Origin: Osmia lignaria lignaria
Lineage: Eukaryota; Arthropoda; Insecta; Hymenoptera; Megachilidae
Direction: 5' to 3'
Assembly (NCBI RefSeq): GCF_051020975.1
Contig: NW_027478169.1
Location: 8,432,001 to 8,496,000 of the forward strand
Length of the DNA: 64,000 bases
Program-made: the position numbers and the translations under genes
Shown: positions 22,273 to 34,186 of the stretch, one piece after another
Numbering within the stretch: position 1 is the first letter of the stretch
Layout of the letters: each line of letters starts with the position of its first letter
Notes under the pieces: generated by a model
Seen by the model: the letters and a program-made list of their open reading frames with translations, nothing else
Database searches by the model: none
What the model was told of the DNA's origin: nothing

Positions 22273-24448
22273 TGATCAGATGCGCAGTTCTCGAGATATA
22301 TCAAGATATTTAAAAGTTCCGAAGCCGCACCAACATAATAGAGATACAGAAACACCGTGGCCCCTTTCTTTGAGATAACTCTGCACTATTGCAAGCTGGA
22401 AATGCCACTTCCAGTTTAGCTGTGCAGAAGAAGAACAACAAGAAGAAGAAATATCTCGAAATATGTCCGTTAGGCCCCTTCCCTTGAGATAAATCTGCAA
22501 ATATCTCGGAAACGAAGCGAGCTATCGCAAAATGTTAAGAGACCTTTTTTGTAGAGAATTAAGTTTCCTACTTTTTATGTTCTATGATATTTTTTGATCA
22601 GATGCGTAGTTCTCGAGATATATCAATATATTTAAAAGTTCCGAAGCCGCACCAACATAATAGAGATACAGAAACACCGTGGCCCCTTTCTTTGAGATAA
22701 CTCTGCAGTATTGCGAGCTGCAAATGCCACTTCCAGCTTAGCTGTGCAGAGGAAGAACAACAAGAAAAAGAAGTATCTCGAAATATGTCCGTCAGGCCCG
22801 TTCCTTTGAGCTGAATCTGCAAATATCTCGGAAACGAAGCGAGCTATGGCAAAATGTTAAGAGACCTTTTTTATAGAGAATTAAGTTTCCTACTTTTTAT
22901 GTTCTATGATATTTTTTGATCAGATGCGCAGTTCTCGAGATATATCAAGATATTTAAAAGTTCCGAAGCCGCACCAACATAATAGAGATACAGAAACACC
23001 GTGGCCCCTTTCTTTGAGATAACTCTGCACTATTGCGAGCTGTAAATGCCACTTCCAGCTTAGCTGTGCAGAAGAAGAACAACAAGAAGAAGAAATATCT
23101 CGAAATATGTCCGTCAGGCCCCTGCCCTTGACATATATCTGCAAATATCTCGGAAACGAAGCGAGCTATGGCAAAATGTTGAGAGACCTTTTTTGTAGCG
23201 AATTATGTTTCCTACAATTTATGTTCTATGATATTTTTTGATCAGAAGCGTAGTTTTCGAGATATATCGAGATATTTAAAAGTTCCGAAGCCGCACCAAC
23301 ATAATAGAGATACAGAAACACCGTGGCCCTTTTCTTTGAGATAACTCTGCAATAGTGCGAGCCGCAAATGCCACTTCCAGCTTAGCTGTGCAGAAGAAGA
23401 ACAACAAGAAGAAGAAATATCTCGAAATATGTCCGTCAGGCCCCTTCCCTTGTGATAAATCTGCAAATATCTCGGAAACGAAGCGAGCTATGGCAAAATG
23501 TTAAGAGACCTTTTTTGTAGAGAATTAAGTTTCCTACTTTTTATGTTCTCTAATATTTTTTGATCAGATGCGTAGTTCTCGAGATATATCAAGATATTTA
23601 AAAGTTCCGAAGCCGCACCAACATAATAGAGATACAGAAACACCGTGGCCCCTTTCTTTGAGATAACTCTGCACTATTGCGAGCTGTAAATACCACTTCC
23701 AGCTTAGCTGTGCAGAAGAAGAACAACAAGAAGAAGAAATATCTCGAAATATGTCCGTCAGGCCCCTGCCCTTGAGATATATCTGCAAATATCTCGGAAA
23801 CGAAGCAAGCTATGGCAAAATGTTAAGAGACCTTTTTTGTAGAGAATTAAGTTTCCTACTTTTTATGTTCTATGATATTTTTTGATCAGATGCGTAGTTC
23901 TCGAGATATATCAAGATATTTAAAAGTTCCGAAGCCGCACCAACATAATAGAGATACAGAAACACCGTGGCCCCTCTCTTTGAGATAACTCTGCACTATT
24001 GCGAGCTGGAAATGCCACTTCCAGTTTAGCTGTGCAGAAGAAGAACAACAAGAAGAAGAAATATCTCGAAATATGTCCGTCAGGCCCGTTCCTTTGAGCT
24101 GAATCTGCAAATATCTCGGAAACGAAGCGAGCTATGGCAAAATGTTAAGAGACGTTTTTTGTAGAGAATTATGTTTCCTACAATTTATGTTCTATGATAT
24201 TTTTTGATCAGAAGCGTAGTTTTCGAGATATATCGAGATATTTAAAAGTTCCGAAGCCGCACCAACATAATAGAGATACAGAAACACAGTGGCCCCTTTC
24301 TTTGAGATAACTGTGCACTAGTGCGAGCCGCAAATGCCACTTCCAGCTTAGCTGTGCAGAAGAAGAACAACAAGAAGAAGAAATATCTCGAAATATGTCC
24401 GTCAGGCCCCTTCCCTTGAGATAAATCTGCAAATATCTCGGAAACGAA
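22273..24448. repeat. Mixed monomers; first units with the TTTGAGCTGAATC tail
   Basis: About seven monomers without a detected period: a C-like unit, a unit with GTATCTCG and CCCGTTCCTTTGAGCTGAATC, a D, a class 2 unit with TGCAATAGTG, a D with AAATACCAC and GAAGCAAGC, and class 1 and class 2 hybrids. The tail TTTGAGCTGAATC first appears here (22803) and is frequent to the right edge. Confidence 0.75.
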
Positions 24449-26400
24449 GCAAGCTATGGCAAAATGTTAAGAGACCTTTTTTGTAGAGAATTAAGTTTCC
24501 TACTTTTTATGTTCTATGATATTTTTTGATCAGATGCGTAGTTCTCGAGATATATCAAGATATTTAAAAGTTCCGAAGCCGCACCAACATAATAGAGATA
24601 CAGAAACACCGTGGCCCCTCTCTTTGAGATAACTCTGCACTATTGCGAGCTGGAAATGCCACTTCCAGTTTAGCTGTGCAGAAGAAGAACAACAAGAAGA
24701 AGAAATATCTCGAAATATGTCCGTCAGGCCCCTGCCCTTGAGATATATCTGCAAATATCTCGGAAACGAAGCGAGCTATGGCAAAATGTTGAGAGACCTT
24801 TTTTGTAGCGAATTATGTTTCCTACAATTTATGTTCTATGATATTTTTTGATCAGAAGCGTAGTTTTCGAGATATATCGAGATATTTAAAAGTTCCGAAG
24901 CCGCACCAACATAATAGAGATACAGAAACACCGTGGCCCCTTTCTTTGAGATAACTCTGCACTATTGCGAGCTGCAATTGCCACTTCCAGCTTAGCTGTG
25001 CAGAGGAAGAACAAGAAGAAGAAGAAGTATCTCGAAATATGTCCGTCAGGCCCGTTCCTTTGAGCTGAATCTGCAAATATCTCGGAAACGAAGCGAGCTA
25101 TGGCAAAATGTTAAGAGACGTTTTTTGTAGAGAATTATGTTTGCTACAATTTATGTTCTATGATATTTTTTGATCAGAAGCGTAGTTTTCGAGATATATC
25201 GAGATATTTAAAAGTTCCGAAGCCGCACCAACATAATAGAGATACAGAAACACCGTGGCCCCTTTCTTTGAGATAACTCTGCACTAGTGCGAGCCGCAAA
25301 TGCCACTTCCAGCTTAGCTGTGCAGAAGAAGAACAACAAGAAGAAGAAATATCTCGAAATATGTCCGTCAGGCCCCTTCCCTTGAGATAAATCTGCAAAT
25401 ATCTCGGAAACGAAGCGAGCTATGGCAAAATGTTAAGAGACCTTTTTTGTAGAGAATTAAGTTTCCTACTTTTTATGTTCTATGATATTTTTTGATCAGA
25501 TGCGTAGTTCTCGAGATATATCAAGATATTTAAAAGTTCCGAAGCCGCACCAACATAATAGAGATACAGAAACACCGTGGCCCCTCTCTCTGAGATAACT
25601 CTGCACTATTGCGAGCTGGAAATGCCACTTCCAGTTTAGCTGTGCAGAAGAAGAACAACAAGAAGAAGAAATATCTCGAAATATGTCCGTCAGGCCAGTT
25701 CCTTTGAGCTGAATCTGCAAATATCTCGGAAACGAAGCGAGCTATGGCAAAATGTTAAGAGACGTTTTTTGTAGAGAATTATGTTTCCTACAATTTATGT
25801 TCTATGATATTTTTTGATCAGAAGCGTAGTTTTCGAGATATATCGAGATATTTAAAAGTTCCGAAGCCGCACCAACATAATAGGGATACAGAAACACCGT
25901 GGCCCCTTTCTTTGAGATAACTCTGCACTAGTGCGAGCTGCAAATGCCACTTCCAGCTTAGCTGTGCAGAAGAAGAACATCAAGAAGAAGAAATATCTCG
26001 AAATATGTCCGTCAGGCCCCTTCCCTTGAGATAAATCTGCAAATATCTCGGAAACGAAGAGAGCTATGGCAAAATGTTAAGAGACCTTTTTTGTAGAGAA
26101 CTAAGTTTCCTACTTTTTATGTTCTATGATATTTTTTGATCTGATGCGTAGTTCTCGAGATATATCAAGATATTTAAAAGTTCCGAAGCCGCACCAACAT
26201 AATAGAGATACAGAAACACCGTGGCCCCTTTCTTTGAGATAACTCTGCACTATTGCGAGCTGTAAATGCCACTTCCAGCTTAGCTGTGCAGAAGAAGAAC
26301 AACAAGAAGAAGACATATCTCGAAATATGTCCGTCAGGCCCCTTCCCTTGAGATATATCTGCAAATATCTCGGAAACGAAGCGAGCTATGGCAAAATGTT
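24449..26400. repeat. Segmental copy 1 of a 7084-bp-offset duplication
   Basis: Units C, O (GCAATTGCC and ACAAGAAGAAGAAG), P, N' (CCTCTCTCTGAG), X (ACATCAAG) and D'' (GAAGACATATCTCG) occur in this order and again at 31533-33484, exactly 22 monomers on. Differences noticed: TTTGCTACAA here against TTTCCTACAA there, and AATAGGGAT here against AATCGGGAT there. Confidence 0.85.
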
Positions 26401-27690
26401 AAGAGACCTTTTTTGTAGAGAATTATGTTTCGTACAATTTATGTTCTATGATATTTTTTGGTCAGAAGCGTAGTTTTCGAGATATATCGAGATATTTAAA
26501 AGTTCCAAAGCCGCACCAACATAATAGAGATACAGAAACACCGTGGCCCCTTTCTTTGAGATAACTCTGCACTAGTGCGAGCCGCAAATGCCACTTCCAG
26601 CTTAGCTGTGCAGAGGAAGAACAACAAGAAGAAGAAATATCTCGAAATATGTCCGTCAGGCCAGTTCCTTTGAGCTGAATCTGCAAATATCTCGGAAACG
26701 AAGCGAGCTATGGCAAAATGTTAAGAGACCTTTTTTGTAGAGAATTAAGTTTCCTACTTTTTATGTTCTATGATATTTTTTGATCAGATGCGTAGTTCTC
26801 GAGATATATCAAGATATTTAAAAGTTCCGAAGCCGCACCAACATAATAGAGATACAGAAACACCGTGGCCCCTTTCTTTGAGATAACTCTGCACTATTGC
26901 GAGCTGTAAATGCCACTTCCAGCTTAGCTGTGCAGAAGAAGAACAACAAGAAGAAGAAATATCTCGAAATATGTCCGTCAGGCCCCTTCCCTTGAGATAT
27001 ATCTGCAAATATCTCGGAAACGAAGCGAGCTATGGCAAAATGTTAAGAGACCTTTTTTGTAGAGAATTATGCTTCGTACAATTTATGTTCTATGATATTT
27101 TTTGGTCAGAAGCGTAGTTTTCGAGATATATCGAGATATTTAAAAGTTCCAAAGCCGCACCAACATAATAGAGATACAGAAACACCGTGGCCCCTTTCTT
27201 TGAGATAACTCTGCACTAGTGCGAGCCGCAAATGCCACTTCCAGCTTAGCTGTGCAGAGGAAGAACAACAAGAAGAAGAAATATCTCGAAATATGTCCGT
27301 CAGGCCAGTTCCTTTGAGCTGAATCTGCAAATATCTCGGAAACGAAGCGAGCTATGGCAAAATGTTAAGAGACCTTTTTTGTAGAGAATTAAGTTTCCTG
27401 CTTTTTATGTTCTATGATATTTTTTGATCAGATGCGTAGTTCTCGAGATATATCAAGATATTTAAAAGTTCCGAAGCCGCACCAACATAATAGAGATACA
27501 GAAACACCGTGGCCCCTTTCTTTGAGATAACTCTGCACTATTGCGAGCTGTAAATGCCACTTCCAGCTTAGCTGTGCAGAAGAAGAACAACAAGAAGAAG
27601 AAATATCTCGAAATATGTCCGTCAGGCCCCTTCCCTTGAGATATATCTGCAAATATCTCGGAAACGAAGCGAGCTATGGCAAAATGTTAA
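26401..27690. repeat. Segmental copy 1 of a 7728-bp-offset duplication (Q D Q D)
   Basis: Q is a class 2 unit with TTTTGGTCAGAAGCG, GTTCCAAAGCC, GCAGAGGAAG and the TTTGAGCTGAATC tail. Rare marks GCTTCGTACAA (27071) and TTTCCTGCTTTTT (27384) recur at 34.80 and 35.12 kb, 24 monomers on. The neighbouring segment to the left is offset by 22, so a two-monomer (644-bp) step separates the two alignments. Confidence 0.85.
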
Positions 27691-28708
27691 GAGACCTTTT
27701 TTGTAGAGAATTATGTTTCGTACAATTTATGTTCTATGATATTTTTTGGTCAGAAGCGTAGTTTTCGAGATATATCGAGATATTTAAAAGTTCCAAAGCC
27801 GCACCAACATAATAGAGATACAGAAACACCGTGGCCCCTTTCTTTGAGATAACTCTGCACTAGTGCGAGCCGCAAATGCCACTTCCAGCTTAGCTGTGCA
27901 GAAGAAGAACAACAAGAAGAAGAAATATCTCGAAATATGTCCGTCAGGCCCCTTCCCTTGAGATATATCTGCAAATATCTCGGAAACGAAGCGAGCTATG
28001 GCAAAATGTTAAGAGACCTTTTTTGTAGAGAATTATGTTTCCTACAATTTATGTTCTATGATATTTTTTGATCAGAAGCGTAGTTTTCGAGATATATCGA
28101 GATATTTAAAAGTTCCGAAGCCGCACCAACATAATAGAGATACAGAAACACCGTGGCCCCTCTCTTTGAGATAACTCTGCACTACTGCGAGCTGGAAATG
28201 CCACTTCCAGTTTAGCTGTGCAGAAGAAGAACAACAAGAAGAAGAAATATCTCGAAATATGTCCGTTAGGCCCCTTCCCTTGAGATAAATCTGCAAATAT
28301 CTCGGAAACGAAACGAGCTATGGCAAAATGATAAGAGACCTCTTTTGTAGAGAATTAAGCTTCCTACTTTTTATGTTCTATGATATTTTTTGATCAGATG
28401 CGTAGTTCTCGAGATATATCAAGATATTTAAAAGTTCCGAATCCGCACCAACATAATAGAGATACAGAAACACCGTGGCCCCTTTCTTTGAGATAACTCT
28501 GCACTATTGCGCGCTGTAAATGCCACTTCCAGCTTAGCTGTGCAGAAGAAGAACAACAAGAAGAAGAAATATCTCGAAATATGTCCGTCAGGCCCCTTCC
28601 CTTGAGATATATCTGCAAATATCTCGGAAACGAAGCGAGCTATGGCAAAATGTTAAGAGACCTTTTTTGTAGAGAATTATGTTTCGTACAATTTATGTTC
28701 TATGATAT
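27691..28708. repeat. Segmental copy 1 of a 9338-bp-offset duplication (P R S)
   Basis: P, then R (GCACTACTGCGAGCTGG, followed by AAAATGATAAGAGACC), then S (TTGCGCGCTG, preceded by TTAAGCTTCC). The trio recurs at about 37029-38046, 29 monomers on. Private differences include GAAACGAAACGAG and GAATCCGC here. Confidence 0.83.
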
Positions 28709-29678
28709 TTTTTGGTCAGAAGCGTAGTTTTCGAGATATATCGAGATATTTAAAAGTTCCAAAGCCGCACCAACATAATAGAGATACAGAAACACCGTGG
28801 CCCCTTTGTTTGAGATAACTCTGCACTAGTGCGAGCCGCAAATGCCACTTCCAGCTTAGCTGTGCAGAAGAAGAACAACAAGAAGAACAAATATCTCGAA
28901 ATATGTCCGTCAGGCCAGTTCCTTTGAGCTGAATCTGCAAATATCTCGGAAACGAAGCGAGCTATGGCAAAATTTTAAGAGACCTTTTTTGTAGAGAATT
29001 ATGTTTCCTACTTTTTATGTTCTATGATATTTTTTGATCAGACGCGTAGCTCTCGAGATATATCAAGATATTTAAAAGTTCCGAAGCCGCACCAACATAA
29101 TAGAGATACAGAAACACCGTGGCCCCTCTCTTTGAGATAACTCTGCACTATTGCGAGCTGGAAATGCCACTTCCAGTTTAGCTGTGCAGAAGAAGAACAA
29201 CAAGAAGAAGAAATATCTCGAAATATGTCCGTTAGGCCCCTTCCCTTGAGATAAATCTGCAAATATCTCGGAAACGAAGCGAGCTATGGCAAAATGTTAA
29301 GAGACCTTTTTTGTAGAGAATTAAGTTTCCTACTTTTCATGTTCTATGATATTTTTTGATCAGATGCGTAGTTCGCGAGATATATCAAGATATTTAAAAG
29401 TTCCGAAGCCGCACCAACATAATAGAGATACAGAAACACCGTGGCCCCTTTCTTTGAGATAACTCTGCACTATTGCGAGCTGTAAATGCCACTTCCAGCT
29501 TAGCTGTGCAGAAGAAGAACAACAAGAAGAAGACATATCTCGAAATATGTCCGTCAGGCCCCTTCCCTTGAGATATATCTGCAAATATCTCGGAAACGAA
29601 GCGAGCTATGGCAAAATGTTAAGAGACCTTTTTTGTAGAGAATTATGTTTCCTACAATTTATGTTCTATGATATTTTT
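28709..29678. repeat. Three monomers (Q', C-like, D'')
   Basis: Q' has CCTTTGTTTGAG and AAGAACAAATATC; the C-like unit has GACGCGTAGCTCTCGAG, shared with units at 39980 and 42234; D'' has GAAGACATATC and a private GTTCGCGAG, which removes its XhoI site. No local period. Confidence 0.75.
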
Positions 29679-30644
29679 TGATCTGATGCGTAGTTCTCGA
29701 GATATATCAAGATATTTAAAAGTTCCGAAGCCGCACCAACATAATAGAGATACAGAAACACCGTGGCCCCTTTCTTTGAGATAACTCTGCACTATTGCGA
29801 GCTGCAAATGCCACTTCCAGCTTAGCTGTGCAGAAGAAGAACATCAAGAAGAAGAAATATCTCGAAATATGTCCGTCAGGCCCCTTCCCTTGAGATAAAT
29901 CTACAAATATCTCGGAAACGAAGAGAGCTATGGCAAAATGTTAAGAGACCTTTTTTGTAGAGAATTAAGTTTCCTACTTTTTATGTTCTATGATATTTTT
30001 TGATCTGATGCGTAGTTCTCGAGATATATCAAGATATTTAAAAGTTCCGAAGCCGCACCAACATAATAGAGATACAGAAACACCGTGGCCCCTTTCTTTG
30101 AGATAACTCTGCACTATTGCGAGCTGCAAATGCCACTTCCAGCTTAGCTGTGCAGAAGAAGAACATCAAGAAGAAGAAATATCTCGAAATATGTCCGTCA
30201 GGCCCCTTCCCTTGAGATAAATCTGCAAATATCTCGGAAACGAAGAGAGCTATGGCAAAATGTTAAGAGACCTTTTTCGTAGAGAATTAAGTTTCCTACT
30301 TTTTATGTTCTATGATATTTTTTGATCTGATGCGTAGTTCTCGAGATATATCAAGATATTTAAAAGTTCCGAAGCCGCACCAACATAATAGAGATACAGA
30401 AACACCGTGGCCCCTTTCTTTGAGATAACTCTGCACTATTGCGAGCTGCAAATGCCACTTCCAGCTTAGCTGTGCAGAAGAAGAACATCAAGAAGAAGAA
30501 ATATCTCGAAATATGTCCGTCAGGCCCCTTCCCTTGAGATAAATCTGCAAATATCTCGGAAACGAAGAGAGCTATGGCAAAATGTTAAGAGACCTTTTTT
30601 GTAGAGAAATAAGTTTCCTACTTTTTATGTTCTATGATATTTTT
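29679..30644. repeat. Local triplication of one monomer (X X X)
   Basis: Three consecutive monomers share TGATCTGATGCG (TGATCA lost), ACATCAAG in the GAA/CAA box and GAAGAGAGCTATGG. They differ by single changes (ATCTACAAAT in the first; TTTTTCGTAG after the second). This is a one-unit expansion, unlike the multi-unit copying elsewhere. Confidence 0.85.
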
Positions 30645-31490
30645 TGATCTGATGCGTAGTTCTCGAGATATATCAAGATATTTAAAAGTTCCGAAGCCGC
30701 ACCAACATAATAGAGATACAGAAACACCGTGGCCCCTTTCTTTGAGATAACTCTGCACTATTGCGAGCTGTAAATGCCACTTCCAGCTTAGCTGTGCAGA
30801 AGAAGAACAACAAGAAGAAGACATATCTCGAAATATGTCCGTCAGGCCCCTTCCCTTGAGATATATCTGCAAATATCTCGGAAACGAAGCGAGCTATGGC
30901 AAAATGTTAAGAGACCTTTTTTGTAGAGAATTATGTTTCGTACAATTTATGTTCTATGATATTTTTTGGTCAGAAGCGTAGTTTTCGAGATATATCGAGA
31001 TATTTAAAAGTTCCAAAGCCGCACCAACATAATAGAGATACAGAAACACCGTGGCCCCTTTCTTTGAGATAACTCTGCACTAGTGCGAGCCGCAAATGCC
31101 ACTTCCAGCTTAGCTGTGCAGAGGAAGAACAACAAGAAGAAGAAATATCTCGAAATATGTCCGTCAGGCCAGTTCCTTTGAGCTGAATCTGCAAATATCT
31201 CGGAAACGAAGCGAGCTATGGCAAAATGTTAAGAGACCTTTTTTGTAGAGAATTAAGTTTCCTACTTTTTATGTTCTATGATATTTTTTGATCAGATGCG
31301 TAGTTCTCGAGATATATCAAGATATTTAAAAGTTCCGAAGCCGCACCAACATAATAGAGATACAGAAACACCGTGGCCCCTTTCTTTGAAATAACTCTGC
31401 ACTATTGCGAGCTGTAAATGCCACTTCCAGCTTAGCTGTGCAGAAGAAGAACAACAAGAAGAAGAAATATCTCGAAATATGTCCGTCAGG
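30115..31490. repeat. Segmental copy 1 of a 5474-bp-offset duplication
   Basis: From mid X through X, D'', Q and a D with TTTGAAATAAC, matched at 35589-36964, 17 monomers on. The shared TTTTTCGTAG (30274 and 35748) is rare. AGAGAAATAAG here reads AGAGAACTAAG in the second copy. It overlaps the triplicated X units. Confidence 0.82.
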
Positions 31491-31532
31491 CCCCTGCCCT
31501 TGAGATATATCTGCAAATATCTCGGAAACGAA

Positions 31533-33484
31533 GCAAGCTATGGCAAAATGTTAAGAGACCTTTTTTGTAGAGAATTAAGTTTCCTACTTTTTATGTTCTA
31601 TGATATTTTTTGATCAGATGCGTAGTTCTCGAGATATATCAAGATATTTAAAAGTTCCGAAGCCGCACCAACATAATAGAGATACAGAAACACCGTGGCC
31701 CCTCTCTTTGAGATAACTCTGCACTATTGCGAGCTGGAAATGCCACTTCCAGTTTAGCTGTGCAGAAGAAGAACAACAAGAAGAAGAAATATCTCGAAAT
31801 ATGTCCGTCAGGCCCCTGCCCTTGAGATATATCTGCAAATATCTCGGAAACGAAGCGAGCTATGGCAAAATGTTGAGAGACCTTTTTTGTAGCGAATTAT
31901 GTTTCCTACAATTTATGTTCTATGATATTTTTTGATCAGAAGCGTAGTTTTCGAGATATATCGAGATATTTAAAAGTTCCGAAGCCGCACCAACATAATA
32001 GAGATACAGAAACACCGTGGCCCCTTTCTTTGAGATAACTCTGCACTATTGCGAGCTGCAATTGCCACTTCCAGCTTAGCTGTGCAGAGGAAGAACAAGA
32101 AGAAGAAGAAGTATCTCGAAATATGTCCGTCAGGCCCGTTCCTTTGAGCTGAATCTGCAAATATCTCGGAAACGAAGCGAGCTATGGCAAAATGTTAAGA
32201 GACGTTTTTTGTAGAGAATTATGTTTCCTACAATTTATGTTCTATGATATTTTTTGATCAGAAGCGTAGTTTTCGAGATATATCGAGATATTTAAAAGTT
32301 CCGAAGCCGCACCAACATAATAGAGATACAGAAACACCGTGGCCCCTTTCTTTGAGATAACTCTGCACTAGTGCGAGCCGCAAATGCCACTTCCAGCTTA
32401 GCTGTGCAGAAGAAGAACAACAAGAAGAAGAAATATCTCGAAATATGTCCGTCAGGCCCCTTCCCTTGAGATAAATCTGCAAATATCTCGGAAACGAAGC
32501 GAGCTATGGCAAAATGTTAAGAGACCTTTTTTGTAGAGAATTAAGTTTCCTACTTTTTATGTTCTATGATATTTTTTGATCAGATGCGTAGTTCTCGAGA
32601 TATATCAAGATATTTAAAAGTTCCGAAGCCGCACCAACATAATAGAGATACAGAAACACCGTGGCCCCTCTCTCTGAGATAACTCTGCACTATTGCGAGC
32701 TGGAAATGCCACTTCCAGTTTAGCTGTGCAGAAGAAGAACAACAAGAAGAAGAAATATCTCGAAATATGTCCGTCAGGCCAGTTCCTTTGAGCTGAATCT
32801 GCAAATATCTCGGAAACGAAGCGAGCTATGGCAAAATGTTAAGAGACGTTTTTTGTAGAGAATTATGTTTCCTACAATTTATGTTCTATGATATTTTTTG
32901 ATCAGAAGCGTAGTTTTCGAGATATATCGAGATATTTAAAAGTTCCGAAGCCGCACCAACATAATCGGGATACAGAAACACCGTGGCCCCTTTCTTTGAG
33001 ATAACTCTGCACTAGTGCGAGCTGCAAATGCCACTTCCAGCTTAGCTGTGCAGAAGAAGAACATCAAGAAGAAGAAATATCTCGAAATATGTCCGTCAGG
33101 CCCCTTCCCTTGAGATAAATCTGCAAATATCTCGGAAACGAAGAGAGCTATGGCAAAATGTTAAGAGACCTTTTTTGTAGAGAACTAAGTTTCCTACTTT
33201 TTATGTTCTATGATATTTTTTGATCTGATGCGTAGTTCTCGAGATATATCAAGATATTTAAAAGTTCCGAAGCCGCACCAACATAATAGAGATACAGAAA
33301 CACCGTGGCCCCTTTCTTTGAGATAACTCTGCACTATTGCGAGCTGTAAATGCCACTTCCAGCTTAGCTGTGCAGAAGAAGAACAACAAGAAGAAGACAT
33401 ATCTCGAAATATGTCCGTCAGGCCCCTTCCCTTGAGATATATCTGCAAATATCTCGGAAACGAAGCGAGCTATGGCAAAATGTT
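31533..33484. repeat. Segmental copy 2 of the 7084-bp-offset duplication
   Basis: Second copy of the C O P N' X D'' series. After it comes a Q-like unit (33543-33864) with GATCTGCAAATG and TGATCAGAAGCGCAG, absent from copy 1, followed by a D. These two units account for the change of offset from 22 to 24 monomers. Confidence 0.84.
32255..32576. repeat. Representative class 2 monomer (variant P)
   Basis: Class 2 differs from class 1 at the 5' end: TGATCAGAAGCG, TTTTCGAG in place of the XhoI site, and ATATCGAGATATTT in place of ATATCAAGATATTT. The usual preceding spacer has TTATGTTTCCTACAATTTATG. Variant P is further marked by GCACTAGTGCGAGCCGC in mid-unit. Its CGAGATATTT is an exact reverse complement of the AAATATCTCG that occurs twice in the 3' half of every monomer, so class 2 units can form a longer intra-unit foldback than class 1 units. 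Confidence 0.88.
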
Positions 33485-33864
33485 AAGAGACCTTTTTTGT
33501 AGAGAATTATGTTTCCTACAATTTATGTTCTATGATATTTTTTGATCAGAAGCGCAGTTTTCGAGATATATCGAGATATTTAAAAGTTCCAAAGCCGCAC
33601 CAACATAATAGAGATACAGAAACACCGTGGCCCCTTTCTTTGAGATAACTCTGCACTATTGCGATCTGCAAATGCCACTTCCAGCTTAGCTGTGCAGAGG
33701 AAGAACAACAAGAAGAAGAAATATCTCGAAATATGTCCGTCAGGCCAGTTCCTTTGAGCTGAATCTGCAAATATCTCGGAAACGAAGCGAGCTATGGCAA
33801 AATGTTAAGAGACCTTTTTTGTAGAGAATTAAGTTTCCTACTTTTTATGTTCTATGATATTTTT

Positions 33865-34186
33865 TGATCAGATGCGTAGTTCTCGAGATATATCAAGATA
33901 TTTAAAAGTTCCGAAGCCGCACCAACATAATAGAGATACAGAAACACCGTGGCCCCTTTCTTTGAGATAACTCTGCACTATTGCGAGCTGTAAATGCCAC
34001 TTCCAGCTTAGCTGTGCAGAAGAAGAACAACAAGAAGAAGAAATATCTCGAAATATGTCCGTCAGGCCCCTTCCCTTGAGATATATCTGCAAATATCTCG
34101 GAAACGAAGCGAGCTATGGCAAAATGTTAAGAGACCTTTTTTGTAGAGAATTATGTTTCGTACAATTTATGTTCTATGATATTTTT
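33865..34186. repeat. Representative class 1 monomer (variant D)
   Basis: Order of parts, numbered from the T of TGATCA: TGATCA 1-6; GATGCGTAGTTCTCGAG with a XhoI site at 18-23; AT-rich dyad GATATATC; GTTCCGAAGCCGCACC; GTGGCCCCTTTCTTTGAGAT; TTGCGAGCTGTAAATGCC; TTCCAGCTTAGCTGTGCAG; a GAA/CAA box at about 153-179; ATATCTCGAAATATGTCCG; CCCCTTCCCTTGAGATATAT; AAATATCTCGGAAACGAAGC; GAGCTATGGCAAAATGTTAA; a T6 tract; then a spacer with TATGTTCTATGATATTTTTT. Variant D is marked by GCTGTAAATG and GAGATATATCTGC. It is the commonest class 1 form and recurs from 2.0 to 48.9 kb. GC is 125 of 322 by hand count. Confidence 0.9.

Noticed and set aside
22273..24448. Transposon insertion at the change of repertoire near 22.3 kb
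   Set aside because: The 322-bp register continues without a break and no foreign sequence, terminal repeat or target duplication is visible.
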